Shown: in pieces, positions 16,242 through 26,290 of the stretch
How the letters are laid out: the number at the start of each line of letters is the position of its first letter
Numbering within the stretch: position 1 is the first letter of the stretch
Source: Blastopirellula sp. J2-11
GTDB lineage: Bacteria; Planctomycetota; Planctomycetia; Pirellulales; Pirellulaceae
Length of the DNA: 64,000 nucleotides
Direction: 5' to 3'
Assembly: GCF_024584705.1 (NCBI RefSeq)
Contig: NZ_CP097384.1
Location: 3,534,001-3,598,000, forward strand
The notes under the pieces: generated by a model
The model's input: only the letters and a program-made list of their open reading frames with translations
The model's database searches: none
What the model was told of the DNA's origin: nothing
Made by a program: the position numbers and the translations under genes

Positions 16242-17741
16242 ATGCTGGGCTGGATCGACATTGCCATCATCGCCATCTACATTGCCGCGATCTTTATCGT
16301 GGGCATTGCCAGCCGTGGCAAGCAGGTGGATGAGGCGGACTATTTCACGGGGGGCGGCGGCTTTTCCAAGTGGATCGGCGTGCTGGTGGTCGGGCTTAGT
16401 ATCGGCGCCACATTCTTTAGCGGAATCAGCATGCTCGCCTTACCCAGCGTGGCCTATCAATCCGGCGTGGCGATTGCGTTAAGCATCTTTTTGTTACCGG
16501 CATCTGGCGCTGTGGTTTTATTTTGGTTTTTACCCCGCTTCTTTGCTGCGAATGTTCATCAGCCGTATGAAATAATCGAACGCAAGTTTGGCTACCCGAC
16601 CCGATCTTTGGCGGCGGCGATGTACATGCTGTTGCGTATTGGGTGGATGGGCGTGCTGATCTACGCTCCCGTGATGGCGATTATGGCTGGTGGGCAATTG
16701 TCGAGCGGATGGTTTTGGCCTCTCGTGCTTGGAATTGGATTGACCAGCACGATTTACACCACGCTCGGCGGAATTCGTGGGGTAATGGTGACCGATGCAA
16801 TCCAATTTCTTTTGATGGGATTGGGCGTAACGCTGCCAATTGGTTTTATCTTTTGGAATTACCCGTATGACTGGGAACACGCGACAGCGTTCTTGAAAGA
16901 GAGCCAGCGTCTGCAATGGGTTGACCCGTCGTTCAATGTCACCAAACCTTTCACGACCATTTCGATTGTTGCCGGTTTTTTCACAGCCAATCTAGGCGTA
17001 TATCTCGCCGACCAGATGTCTATACAACGTTATTTGGCTGCCGGAGATCGTAAGTCGGCTAGTCGCGCTTTTGTCCTGAACATCGTCGGGGTAGTAATCA
17101 TTATTGTACTTTTGCTCGTACTAGGTATCGCTCTATCTGTTTGGTACGAAGGCGTTGTCGATCGCCTCCCCCCGGATCAAGCCGATCATGTGTTTCCTGT
17201 CTTTGTGGCGACGCATTTGCCGGTCGGAACACCAGGGTTGATTTTTGCCGCCCTCTTAGCGGCGACCATGAGCAGTATGACCAGTGGAATCAATGCCCTA
17301 GCAGGCTGCATCACTCTCGACTTCGTCAGCCGATCGTCGGTCTTAACCTCGCACGAATCGCGTCTGAAATTCGCACGCTACGCCTCTATTTTGATTGGCG
17401 TTTCCGCGACGGTCACCGCTGGCGCCGTTAAACACCTCGGAACGATATTTGACATGTCTCAAGCATTTCTTGGCGTGCTTCTGGGGCCGTTGTTAGTTTG
17501 CATGTTGCTTTCCGTTTCGAAACTGAACGTCCGCCCCTTGAGCATGATGACGGGAATGCTTGTCGGCTGTATTTCCGGCGGCGCGGTAGTTCTGTCACCA
17601 GCGACAAGTCTTTGGGTCGCTCCGACAGCCGCTCTGGGAACTTTATTGATTCCTCTTGCAACCACGCTCACCTCCGCCTTCTTGGTCCGCTTTTCCGTAG
17701 CGGAGCAGAGCCCAACTGAAACACCGGCCGACGTTTCGTAA
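16242..17741 (+). CDS. Sodium:solute symporter (SSS family)
   Basis: The product is 499 aa from ATG 16242, with CAGGAG 13 nt upstream; a TTG one codon earlier is disfavoured. The protein is almost entirely hydrophobic, with about 13 predicted helices. It carries the SSS hallmarks YFTGGGGFSKWIGVLVVGLS near the N-terminus and the signature TTLGGIRGVMVTDAIQFLLM around residues 175-195, plus ALLAATMSSMTSGINALAG in the sodium-site region. It would import an organic solute with Na+. Linked to the GntR regulator, the HpcH aldolase and the SDR, it is the likely uptake step of this cluster. The substrate is unknown. Confidence 0.9.
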   Translation: MLGWIDIAIIAIYIAAIFIVGIASRGKQVDEADYFTGGGGFSKWIGVLVVGLSIGATFFSGISMLALPSVAYQSGVAIALSIFLLPASGAVVLFWFLPRFFAANVHQPYEIIERKFGYPTRSLAAAMYMLLRIGWMGVLIYAPVMAIMAGGQLSSGWFWPLVLGIGLTSTIYTTLGGIRGVMVTDAIQFLLMGLGVTLPIGFIFWNYPYDWEHATAFLKESQRLQWVDPSFNVTKPFTTISIVAGFFTANLGVYLADQMSIQRYLAAGDRKSASRAFVLNIVGVVIIIVLLLVLGIALSVWYEGVVDRLPPDQADHVFPVFVATHLPVGTPGLIFAALLAATMSSMTSGINALAGCITLDFVSRSSVLTSHESRLKFARYASILIGVSATVTAGAVKHLGTIFDMSQAFLGVLLGPLLVCMLLSVSKLNVRPLSMMTGMLVGCISGGAVVLSPATSLWVAPTAALGTLLIPLATTLTSAFLVRFSVAEQSPTETPADVS

Positions 17742-17921
17742 CGACGCAAGTTGCGACTTATCATTCTCACGGAATTGCAGGCCTAACGTACGCGATCTTT
17801 AGATCCGACGACTTGATCTCTTGCAACGACAAGAGAGCGGCTCCAGTGATGTAACAAATGCGATCTTCGTCAGCAGCCCATTTTCGATCTGCAGAACGAT
17901 CAGGGAATTCCGTTGGCGACG

Positions 17922-19517
17922 TTAATTCCCCACGGGGTTTTCCAGCACTTCATCGATTGGCAGTTTTTCATCCCCTGGCGGCGATTCGATTTCTTCCAAA
18001 TTGGGCGGCGCTTCGAGCACCGGCGCCGGTTGACTCAGATAAGGCGAAGGCCAACCGCCGCCCAGTGAGCGATAGATGGATACGACGCCCTGCGCCACAT
18101 TGCCTTTGGCCACCGCAGCGGCGACCTCCTGCTGCGTCTTGGTGTTTTGAACGCTGAACACGCGATTGAAGTCAATCTCCTCTCCCTCCTCAAACTGCAG
18201 GGTGATCAATTGATTGGTTTTGTCGGCCGCTTCGGCTGCTTCCAATTGCAATCGGAGTTGCTCTTGGGCTTTGAGGAATTGGACAATCGCGTTCTCGGCT
18301 TCAAGATTGGCGTTGAGGACCGTTTGCTGATAGGCTGCCAGCAACTCCTGGAAACGCGCATCTTGGAAGTGAATGTTTCCGGCGATGCGGCCATAGTTCA
18401 GAATATTCCAGTCGAGCGTCGGACCTACCGAACCAAATCCCGAACCTGTGCGGAACAGGTCTTTGAACTGATTCCCACTCCTGCCAACCGTTCCAATGAG
18501 CGTGATGTGCGGATATAACTCGGATTCCGCCACACCGATCAACGCGCTCTGCGACGCCAGTTCCCGCTCTGAGCGACGGACGTCGGGCCGCTGCAACAAG
18601 GTCGCGGCTGGAATCCCTAGCGCGATCTCTGGCTTCACGTTTGGTATTTCGCCAGCGCCCAACATGTCGACGATCAATTCAGGCGGTGCGCCAAACAGAA
18701 CGCACAGCTGGTTCTGCGATTGCCGGAGAGAGATCTCCAATTGCGGAACGAGCGCTTCGGTCTGCACGAGACTCGATTTCGCCTGTTGCACATCGACTTC
18801 ACTCGATTCGCCGTTGACAAAGCGAATCTCTGTCAGCTCATAGGTCTTCCGTTGGTTTTCCACATTCAGCTTGACAAGCTCCAACCGCGTCTGCAGCGTG
18901 CGGATATCGATGTACGTCTGAGCGACGTCGGCCACCAGTGTGACAACCACGTCTCCATAGTCGTACACAGCGGCGTCGAGGTCCGCGTCCGCGGCTTCGA
19001 CAGCACGGCGATAACGGCCCCAGAAATCAACTTCCCACGCCAACCCAAACGATCCTCGCCAAGTGCTGAAGTGACGATCGAAACCGGCGCCAGTGACAAG
19101 ATTATGCGAATATTGAGCGGAAAAATCTTGCTGTTGCGGGAACATGCTCCCCACCGCGATGGCGCGCAGCGCCCTGGCTTGCATGATTCGTGCACCCGCT
19201 TGGCGAACCGTCAGGTTCTGACTGTAGGCCTCGGTAACGAGTTGGTTCAAAACCGGGTCGTTAAAGGAGTTCGCCCACCAGGCGGCGGCGTCGACGGGGT
19301 CACCGATTACTCGTTTGTCGTCGGAATCGATCCAGTCCTGCGCCACGGGAACAGCTGGAGTACGATAGTTGGGGCCTACCTTGAAGCCGTTGGCGATCCA
19401 GTCGCGGGGACTCGTGCAGCCCAGGGCAACCAACGAAATCCAGACCAGCGAAACAATCAGGCGGATCCGGAGTTGGTAAAGTGCACTGCTTGCAGATGGG
19501 TTAGGTACGCATCGCAT
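17922..19517 (-). CDS. Outer-membrane efflux lipoprotein, NodT/TolC family
   Basis: The product is 531 aa from ATG 19517. A lipobox (LVALGC) ends the signal sequence near residue 34. The mature start VGPNYRTPAVPVAQDW, the WWANSFNDPVLNQLVTEAYS block and two long helical OEP repeats with VDVQQAKSSLVQTEALVPQL and VVSIYRSLGGGW at the end are classical for NodT-type RND outer-membrane factors. The gene is divergent from the adaptor and RND pump at 19884-24311 and should form the exit duct of that pump. The separate orientation means its own promoter lies in the 366-bp intergenic region. Confidence 0.9.
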   Translation of the reverse strand: MRCVPNPSASSALYQLRIRLIVSLVWISLVALGCTSPRDWIANGFKVGPNYRTPAVPVAQDWIDSDDKRVIGDPVDAAAWWANSFNDPVLNQLVTEAYSQNLTVRQAGARIMQARALRAIAVGSMFPQQQDFSAQYSHNLVTGAGFDRHFSTWRGSFGLAWEVDFWGRYRRAVEAADADLDAAVYDYGDVVVTLVADVAQTYIDIRTLQTRLELVKLNVENQRKTYELTEIRFVNGESSEVDVQQAKSSLVQTEALVPQLEISLRQSQNQLCVLFGAPPELIVDMLGAGEIPNVKPEIALGIPAATLLQRPDVRRSERELASQSALIGVAESELYPHITLIGTVGRSGNQFKDLFRTGSGFGSVGPTLDWNILNYGRIAGNIHFQDARFQELLAAYQQTVLNANLEAENAIVQFLKAQEQLRLQLEAAEAADKTNQLITLQFEEGEEIDFNRVFSVQNTKTQQEVAAAVAKGNVAQGVVSIYRSLGGGWPSPYLSQPAPVLEAPPNLEEIESPPGDEKLPIDEVLENPVGN

Positions 19518-19585
19518 CAATTATCTCGAAAAATCAGCAAGACAGGAATATACGTCGCTTGCCCTACAATCGGTGAATCTGCCGA

Positions 19586-19671
19586 GATCGGTACAATTAT
19601 TCCCGTCGTGCTCGAACAGCTTAACTCCGCCCCTGGCCCGCCGGGGACAAAGTCGCCGCGATCGGTACAAT
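19586..19671. promoter_or_regulatory. 12-bp direct repeat pair GATCGGTACAAT in the divergent efflux promoter region
   Basis: The copies are at 19586-19597 and 19660-19671, 74 bp start to start, and are identical. They lie in the 366-bp gap (19518-19883) between the divergent outer-membrane factor and adaptor genes. No gene was found in that gap. The repeats are candidate binding sites for a regulator that controls both arms; the regulator is not encoded next to them. Confidence 0.35.
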
Positions 19672-19883
19672 CGTTAAAATCGAACGCTAGTGCTTCCACG
19701 CGTAAGCAGAGCAAATTCGCCCCCCAGAGTGCGTGTGTCGAAGTACGTTCGACTCAGCGCTTTGTTAACCCGCCCCCCATGGATTATCGCCGATCCGTTT
19801 TCCGATGAGATCCGCGTCGAGATTCAATCGCGTATTCCCTCACTCGATCTTCCAACTATCGTTAATTGACGTGGTCGCAACGT

Positions 19884-21128
19884 ATGGCAAAGTCTTCCAT
19901 TTCACTTTCGATTCTCGCCGGGCACTTGCTAAGGCTTGCGATCCCCTGCGCTATTCTTGCCGCAGGCTGGTTCGGCTTTCAACAACTGGCGATTCAAGTC
20001 GAACGGCCCCCTCGACCAGTCCCCAAGAAAGTGTTGTTACGATCCCGGGTCGAGGAACTCGAAGTGGTTGACTATCCGGTGGTCGTCAAGACGCACGCCG
20101 TCGTCCAGGCACACAACCAAGTGACGTTGACTGCCCAAGTCTCTGGCGTGGTGACGAAGATCAGCCCTTCCTTTGAAGTCGGCGCTTACTTTAAGCAAGG
20201 GGAAACGCTCGTCGAGATCGATCCAAGCGACTATCAGACGGCGCTTGCCTTCGCCCAGTCCGAGCTGGCGGCCGCAAAGTCGGAACTCAAGCTTGCGACG
20301 CTAGTAGAAGAACGCAAGTTAAGACTGGTCGAATCGAACGCCGTTTCTCAGGGAGAGGTAGACGCGGCATCCGCGAGCCGAGAGCAGTCTGAAGCCAACG
20401 TCGCGTTGGCCGAAACGGGGGTCGAGCAGGCACAGCTGAATCTTCAGCGAACCAAGATCGTGGCGCCTTTTGATGGCCGAGTCATGTCGAAGCTAATCGG
20501 CATCGGACAATTGGCAGGGTCAAATTCGCCATTGGGTGAAGTGTTCGCCATCGATTATGTCGAAGTCCGTCTTCCCATCTCTGGTGAACTAAGGGAATTC
20601 CTGAAGTTGCCCGAGTTTGCGAATGATCCCCCCCTCCCCGTGCAGTTCCGCGATGGTATCCAAAAGTCGAACGAAACCATCTGGAGAGGGAACATCGTTC
20701 GCACGGAAGGGCAGTTGGATGAGGACTCACGCGACCTGTTCGCAATCGCTCGCATTGATCGACCTTTCGGTGGAGAAACAAGGACAGCGCCGCTACGAAT
20801 CGGTCAGCCGGTCATCGCTTTCATTGAGGGGAAAGTCTTGCAAGATGTCGTTGCGTTGCCCAGAGGCGCCGTTCGCCAACTAGATAAGATCGTCTTGGTG
20901 AACCGCGCTGATCAAACGCTGTTGCCGATCTCGATCAAGTCGCTGTGGTCTGACGCGGAGAAGGTGATCGTTTCCTCGTCCTCGATCCCAGAGGGAATGT
21001 GGTTGGCGACAACCCCCATGCCATTCACGCCCAAGGGCGCCAAGATTGAAATCATCCCAGCAGCGGATACGGGTATTTCCATTGCGGACTCCACTTCGCC
21101 CGATACTGACAAGAACTCTACCAACTGA
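19884..21128 (+). CDS. RND efflux periplasmic adaptor (HlyD/MFP family)
   Basis: The product is 414 aa from ATG 19884; a TTG at 19866 is possible, and neither start has a strong ribosome site. It has an N-terminal membrane anchor (ILAGHLLRLAIPCAILAAGW), then a lipoyl half-motif (AHNQVTLTAQVSGVVTKISP) and an alpha hairpin rich in Ala, Glu and Lys (AQSELAAAKSELKLATLVEE). The second lipoyl half (RTKIVAPFDGRVMSKLIGIG) and a beta-barrel domain follow. Adaptors link the inner-membrane RND pump to the outer-membrane duct. The pump gene follows after 9 bp, so the two are co-expressed. Confidence 0.92.
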   Translation: MAKSSISLSILAGHLLRLAIPCAILAAGWFGFQQLAIQVERPPRPVPKKVLLRSRVEELEVVDYPVVVKTHAVVQAHNQVTLTAQVSGVVTKISPSFEVGAYFKQGETLVEIDPSDYQTALAFAQSELAAAKSELKLATLVEERKLRLVESNAVSQGEVDAASASREQSEANVALAETGVEQAQLNLQRTKIVAPFDGRVMSKLIGIGQLAGSNSPLGEVFAIDYVEVRLPISGELREFLKLPEFANDPPLPVQFRDGIQKSNETIWRGNIVRTEGQLDEDSRDLFAIARIDRPFGGETRTAPLRIGQPVIAFIEGKVLQDVVALPRGAVRQLDKIVLVNRADQTLLPISIKSLWSDAEKVIVSSSSIPEGMWLATTPMPFTPKGAKIEIIPAADTGISIADSTSPDTDKNSTN

Positions 21129-21137
21129 CAAATACCG

Positions 21138-24100
21138 ATGATTCGCTGGTTTACTACAAACGGGATCGCCGCGAACTTCATGATGTTCGCTATCCTTATC
21201 GCGGGCGCCTATACGGCGCTCTACAAAATCCCGCTGGAGGTTTCCCCGGAACGCAGCTTTGAATCCGTGTTCGTCAATATGACTTATCGCGGCGGGACCG
21301 CCAAAGATGTCGAGCGGGCAATCCTCATCCCAATCGAGGAATCTCTGGAAGGCGTGGAAGGTATTCGCGACATCATCTCAGAAGGTCGCCAAGGCCAGGG
21401 AAGAATCATGATCGACGCCGAGCCAGGGACTGACCTGCGGGCGCTGATGGACGACGTCTCAGCCCGGATTAACACGATCACCAGCTTTCCGGATGAAACC
21501 GAGCGGCCCCAGATCTCTATTCCCGATTCGTCCAATTGGTGGGAAGTATTGAGCATTGCAGTCACGGGACATTTGAACTCACACGAGTTGCGGGAAGTTG
21601 CACGCAAAGTGGAAGAAGACGTGATTGCGCTGCCGGGGATCAGCCGGGCGCAAGTGCAAGGAGACCGAGACTACGAAATCAGCGTAGAAGTGGATACGAC
21701 GAAGCTGTTGGCGTATGGGCTGAGCTTGCAGGATCTCTCGGAAGCCATCCAACAATTTTCAGTCGACTTACCGGCAGGTTCGATCGAGAGCGCCAGCGGC
21801 ACCTTCATCATCCGCACCCGTGGCCAAGCCTACTCTGAGCAAGAATTTGGCAATACCCCCATTCATGCCGCCAACGGCGCTGACATACTTCTGGGAGAGG
21901 TCGCGACCATCAACGACGGCTTCGAGGAAGGAGAAAAGATCGTTGAGTTCAATGGTCGCCCTGCCCTATTCGTCGAAGTGATGCGCACCGGCAAAGAGAA
22001 TGCGATCGACATTTCAGATAAGGTGCACCAATACGTCCGCAACGCTCGCAGCCGGTTTCCCGAAGGGATCGAGCTGTTCATCTGGGACGACGAATCGGTC
22101 GAGATTCGGGGACGCTTGACAACGCTCGTCACTTCGATGGTGCAAGGAAGCTTGCTGGTCATGCTGCTATTGGGTCTCTTCTTGCGTCCAGGTCTTGCGT
22201 TCTGGATCGTGGCTGGTATCCCTGTCGGCTTTGCCGGTGGAGTAATGATGATGCCCTGGTTTGGGGTTACTGCAAACGTGATGAGCTTGTTCGGGTTCAT
22301 CATCGTCGTCGGTATCGTCGTCGATGATGCAATCGTGACCGGTGAAAACGTCTATTTGAAAATGCAGGAAGGGTTAGATCCGCTAGAAGCAGCTGTCGAA
22401 GGGACCAAGGAGGTCGCGACACCGGTCACGTTCGGCGCGCTGACAACGATGGTTGCATTCATCCCGTTGATGTTTTTTGAAGGGAGCTGGGGTGATTTCG
22501 CGTCCCAGGTTCCGCCAATCGTCGCGCCAGTGCTCTTGTTTTCTCTCATCGAATCAAAGTTCATCCTGCCGGCGCACCTAAAGCATTTAAGGCCGGTTCC
22601 TCGTAACAACCCAATAACGCGATTCCAAACATCAATCGCCAACAGTCTTGAATACTTCATCGAACGGGTTTATCAACCGTGTCTCGAGTTTTCGGTGCGT
22701 CATCGCGCCTCGGTGTTGGCCGCATTTGTGTCGGCGATCTTGCTAATGGCTGGTTACTGTTTGAGCGGTCGCATGGAGTTCGTCGCCTACCCAACGGTCG
22801 AAAAACAACGCATCTCCGCCGAACTTGATATGCCGGACGATACCTCATTGGAGACGACAGCGCGATACATGAAAAGGATCGAAGACGCGTTGCTTCAAGT
22901 TCAAAAAGAGTTTATTGATCCCGAAAGCGGCGAGTCGCTGGTCCTGAACATCTCCAAGATCGTAGGGGCCGCCAGGATTCATCGCGACTTCGAGAAATCG
23001 CGCGGCGCGATTTCGTTCGAAGTGTTAGCCCCGTCGCTGCGCAGCGCTGCCGGGCCCAAGAATAGCGATCTCGCTGCTCGCTGGAACGAACTGATTGGCC
23101 CAATTCCCGAGGCGACGGAATTCCGCATTCGCTCTGACTCAAGCATTAACCGAGACCGCAACGTTGACAATGAGAACCTGAATATCGAACTGCGTGGACC
23201 GATGTCGCCTGAGAAGGCCGAAGCGGCGCGTCAAATAAAAAGCCTGCTGGAGGAATACAAAGCGTTCAGCTCCGCCTGGGCGAACATTAACTACGGTCAG
23301 GACGAATTAGAATTGCGTCTGAAACCGTACGCGGCCGAACTCGACGTGACGCAACAGCTTCTTGCTCAACAGATCCGCCAATCTTTTTTTGGCGAAGAAG
23401 CTCAACGCGTGCAACGTGGTACGGATGACATCCGTGTCATGGTCCGATTGCCCCGCGCGCAGCGAGAAGCGCTGCACACGCTCGACCGCATGCAGATTCG
23501 CACGCCTCGCGGCGCAAGCGTGCCGCTCGCAACGGTGGCCGAAATCGCTTTTACCCAAGCCCCATCGTCGGTGACCCGAAAAAATGGCGCCGAGATACTT
23601 CGTTGCGGCGCCCAACCGGTGGACGAAACGGTTGACATCCTCGGAATTTCAGAAGAACTATCACCCAAAATCGAGGAACTGTGCCAACAACACAACCTCA
23701 GTTTCGAGTATGTCGGTTATGTCGCGGAGGCCGCAGACGCCCAGAGAAAGACAATTCTCGGTTCGTGTATCCTGGCATTTGTCTTGTATGGATTGTTGGC
23801 GGTCGCGCTGAAGTCGTTGGGGCAACCATTCTTCGTTTTGATGGCCATTCCGTTCGCGATCATCGGCGCTCTACTGGGGCACATTGCAATGGATATCACG
23901 CCCTCCTACCTTTCGGTATTCGGAATGTTGGCCCTCGCAGGCGTCGCCGTTAACGACACGCTGGTGATGGTCGATTATGTGAATCATCGGCGTGCTGCGG
24001 GCGCTACTCTGTACGAAGCGGCGCTCCAAGCAGGCGCTCGGCGATTTCGCCCGATCATGCTGACTTCGATCACCACGTTTGTGGGCCTGGTGCCGCTACT

Positions 24101-24311
24101 GATGGACAAGTCGCTGCAAGCCCAATTCTTAATCCCGATGGCGGCATCGCTCGCATTCGGAGTGATGTTCGCGACGCTAGTAACGCTGTTCTTAATTCCG
24201 TGCGCCCTTCTCGCCGCTAACGACGCCGGCAGAGCGATAACGGCGATCAAAAGATGGTATTTCCAACCATTCTTTTCCGATCGTCACAACGAAGACGAGA
24301 ATGCACAATAA
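21138..24311 (+). CDS. RND-family multidrug-type efflux permease
   Basis: The product is 1057 aa, the full length for AcrB-like pumps. It begins with a first helix after MIRWFTTNGIAANFM and has two periplasmic porter loops. The helix-4 motif FIIVVGIVVDDAIVTGENVY carries the proton-relay Asp pair, and FGALTTMVAFIPLMFFEG follows. The second-half counterpart reads LALAGVAVNDTLVMVDYVNH, where Asn-Asp replaces Asp-Asp as in many members, then FRPIMLTSITTFVGLVPLLM. It uses the proton gradient to export drugs, lipids or signals. With the adaptor and NodT-type duct it forms a complete tripartite system. The substrate cannot be deduced. Confidence 0.92.
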   Translation: MIRWFTTNGIAANFMMFAILIAGAYTALYKIPLEVSPERSFESVFVNMTYRGGTAKDVERAILIPIEESLEGVEGIRDIISEGRQGQGRIMIDAEPGTDLRALMDDVSARINTITSFPDETERPQISIPDSSNWWEVLSIAVTGHLNSHELREVARKVEEDVIALPGISRAQVQGDRDYEISVEVDTTKLLAYGLSLQDLSEAIQQFSVDLPAGSIESASGTFIIRTRGQAYSEQEFGNTPIHAANGADILLGEVATINDGFEEGEKIVEFNGRPALFVEVMRTGKENAIDISDKVHQYVRNARSRFPEGIELFIWDDESVEIRGRLTTLVTSMVQGSLLVMLLLGLFLRPGLAFWIVAGIPVGFAGGVMMMPWFGVTANVMSLFGFIIVVGIVVDDAIVTGENVYLKMQEGLDPLEAAVEGTKEVATPVTFGALTTMVAFIPLMFFEGSWGDFASQVPPIVAPVLLFSLIESKFILPAHLKHLRPVPRNNPITRFQTSIANSLEYFIERVYQPCLEFSVRHRASVLAAFVSAILLMAGYCLSGRMEFVAYPTVEKQRISAELDMPDDTSLETTARYMKRIEDALLQVQKEFIDPESGESLVLNISKIVGAARIHRDFEKSRGAISFEVLAPSLRSAAGPKNSDLAARWNELIGPIPEATEFRIRSDSSINRDRNVDNENLNIELRGPMSPEKAEAARQIKSLLEEYKAFSSAWANINYGQDELELRLKPYAAELDVTQQLLAQQIRQSFFGEEAQRVQRGTDDIRVMVRLPRAQREALHTLDRMQIRTPRGASVPLATVAEIAFTQAPSSVTRKNGAEILRCGAQPVDETVDILGISEELSPKIEELCQQHNLSFEYVGYVAEAADAQRKTILGSCILAFVLYGLLAVALKSLGQPFFVLMAIPFAIIGALLGHIAMDITPSYLSVFGMLALAGVAVNDTLVMVDYVNHRRAAGATLYEAALQAGARRFRPIMLTSITTFVGLVPLLMDKSLQAQFLIPMAASLAFGVMFATLVTLFLIPCALLAANDAGRAITAIKRWYFQPFFSDRHNEDENAQ

Positions 24312-24530
24312 CTGTCCGCTGCCGTTATACGCTGCGAATTGCAACCTTTCCTAAGTCAAATTCGAGTCAATATCCGCCCCATTTGCGTTCTTCTGCGTTT
24401 ACCACTCCGCTGCATTCACAATCACGATGCATTTCGCAAATCTTTTGCAAATAATGCGTGAAGTCAATTGACGCGCCACAAGCGCTGGTCAAAATGGAAG
24501 GGTTGACTATTTTCTCACCCGAAATTGACC

Positions 24531-24911
24531 ATGCCGCAGCGGATCCGCCAAGTTGCAGTTACGCTCCAGATCATCTCTTTGCTTCTCGCAGGGGGATTGG
24601 CGGAAGGACTGCACGTCTTGCCCGGACTAGGTCATGACGGGCATGGCTGTCGCCATCATCCTGATGCGCGACATGCTTGCGACGAGCATCCCCATATTTC
24701 GCACAAGCAAGCAGCAACATCCGAGGTCTTCGCTCTCGATGAATGCGCGATTTGCAAGCTGCTCGCATCTTGGCGAAAAGTTAACCTGACGGCGTCGCTT
24801 CAAGTCGACATATCCCTGGAAACGGTGAAATGCGCGCCCGAAGAATTGCAACGAGCGTTTCGCGCATCTACCCATTGCGCGCGATCTCGCGGTCCGCCGG
24901 TGTTGTTCTAG
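24531..24911 (+). CDS. His-rich secreted small protein, candidate metal binder
   Basis: The product is 126 aa from ATG 24531; a TTG two codons upstream is an alternative. It has a hydrophobic N-terminal signal (LQIISLLLAGGLAEGLHVLP). The next 40 residues are crowded with His and two Cys (GHDGHGCRHHPDARHACDEH, then PHISHK), followed by LDECAICKLLASW with a CxxC. The arrangement resembles small DUF2946-like exported proteins thought to bind metal ions; that family link is tentative. It precedes the DUF58/TgpA/MoxR run by 119 bp on the same strand, and the later lipoprotein and permease of this run are also His-rich. Confidence 0.55.
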   Translation: MPQRIRQVAVTLQIISLLLAGGLAEGLHVLPGLGHDGHGCRHHPDARHACDEHPHISHKQAATSEVFALDECAICKLLASWRKVNLTASLQVDISLETVKCAPEELQRAFRASTHCARSRGPPVLF

Positions 24912-25030
24912 ACGTATTTGCGTCATTTCGCAGTGAGATTCTCTCCTGTCGTAAGGTACTACGTCCCTCACCTAACGGTTGACGTTTCAGCGTGAAGCCG
25001 TCGTTGTTAATCGCAGCGATGGAGGCGCTG

Positions 25031-26290
25031 ATGCTGCGCCGCTGGATAAATATGAGCACCAAATCCACCTGGTTTTTAAGTAACGTCCTTACTCGAGACT
25101 ATACGCCGTGGGCCAATCGTTACGTCTATTGGCTCAAGACGCCGTTTGGCGCTCTGAGCGCTGCAGCGTTTTGTGGGCTGTTGATCGGTTGGTTTGTTAC
25201 GCCGCAAGGCTACGCGATTGTTGGCGCGATTGTTGGAGTACTAGCGATCGGCGTCGTCTGGCCCTGGATCGGCCTGCGCGGCATAGCTTGCCAACTCGGA
25301 TTTTCCCAGGCGCGTTGCGAAGAGGGGACCAACGTTACCGTGGAAGTGGAAATTGTTAATCGCTGGCCATTTCCGGTCTGGGGACTGGCCATCGAACGTG
25401 GATTTTTTGTGAGCGATGCGCAGGGCAACTCGGCCGTCGTTTCTCTGGCGCGGATCCCGGGTTGGTCGACTTGTCGATTTACGTTTCCATTTCAACCGGA
25501 ACTACGAGGAGCCTACCCAGAGATATCGCCGCAGATCACCACGGAGTTTCCCTTCGGCTTGTGGAAGGCGCTCCGTCCCTGCAATGTCAGTCAGAAATTG
25601 CTCGTCTGGCCGCGGTTCTATCCCCTCGCGTCTTTGCCGCTGCCAGCGGGGGCCGCTCAGCATCTCTTTTCCCCCAGTGATCAACGATCCGGGGATGAGG
25701 GAGAGCGAATCGGCGCTCGGCCCTATCGCCAAGGGGACTCGCTTCGAAATGTCCATTGGGCACAGACGGCTCGTTGCGACCGGATGATCGTTTGCGAACG
25801 TCAAGGAGCTGCGCAGACGAATGTCTGTATTGTGATCGATTGCCAAGCCGCTAGCCATCGCGGTCAGGGAGCGGATGCGACGATCGAGTGGGCGCTGCGA
25901 ATAGGGGGCAGCGTCGCCGTTGCTCTATTTCAGCAAAATGTGCGAGTCTCGTTGGAAATCGAAAACCAAAACTTCGCGCTCGATGCAAATCCGGCAAGTT
26001 GGCGAAAAATGCAGGACGCGATGGCGCGATTCGCTCTTTCTAATCCCGTACGCTTACCATCACGCCGGAGAAATGGGGTTGTGATCGTCGTTCGGACCAA
26101 TCTCTCTGAGCCGCTTTGCGGAGAATCACGAGCAATCGTGTTGAACGTCGCGACAAACGAATCCGAAAAATCAGACGCGCATCAACGCATGGCTTCGCCA
26201 TGGATAGGGATCGATTCGCTGCCGGCAGCCGCCGCAGAATTGCAAAACGGCTGGAAAAAACAACGCAAGGAGGCTTGGCGTCATGTCTGA
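25031..26290 (+). CDS. DUF58 domain protein
   Basis: The product is 419 aa from ATG 25031, which has GGAGG 6 nt before it; a GTG at 24992 and ATGs at 25019 and 25052 are alternatives. Two transmembrane helices lie near residues 30-75, then a beta-rich part. The DUF58 core follows: SDQRSGDEGERIGARPYRQG and SLRNVHWAQTARCDRMIVCE, matching the family's G-E-R-Y--GD--R-I-HW motif, and a VWA-like end. DUF58 proteins occur with MoxR ATPases and transglutaminase-like membrane proteins. The stop overlaps the next gene by 8 bp, so translation is coupled. Confidence 0.88.
   Translation: MLRRWINMSTKSTWFLSNVLTRDYTPWANRYVYWLKTPFGALSAAAFCGLLIGWFVTPQGYAIVGAIVGVLAIGVVWPWIGLRGIACQLGFSQARCEEGTNVTVEVEIVNRWPFPVWGLAIERGFFVSDAQGNSAVVSLARIPGWSTCRFTFPFQPELRGAYPEISPQITTEFPFGLWKALRPCNVSQKLLVWPRFYPLASLPLPAGAAQHLFSPSDQRSGDEGERIGARPYRQGDSLRNVHWAQTARCDRMIVCERQGAAQTNVCIVIDCQAASHRGQGADATIEWALRIGGSVAVALFQQNVRVSLEIENQNFALDANPASWRKMQDAMARFALSNPVRLPSRRRNGVVIVVRTNLSEPLCGESRAIVLNVATNESEKSDAHQRMASPWIGIDSLPAAAAELQNGWKKQRKEAWRHV

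Noticed and set aside
17760-17925. Minus-strand fragment of about 50 codons (WAADEDRICYITGAALLSLQ) after the symporter gene
   Set aside because: It looks partly protein-like but has no start, overlaps the outer-membrane-factor stop and matches nothing I recognise. Kept only as a possible remnant.
18720-19808. Long plus-strand open frame (362 codons) opposite the outer-membrane factor
   Set aside because: It is antisense to the clearly conserved NodT-type gene and its translation has no family features.
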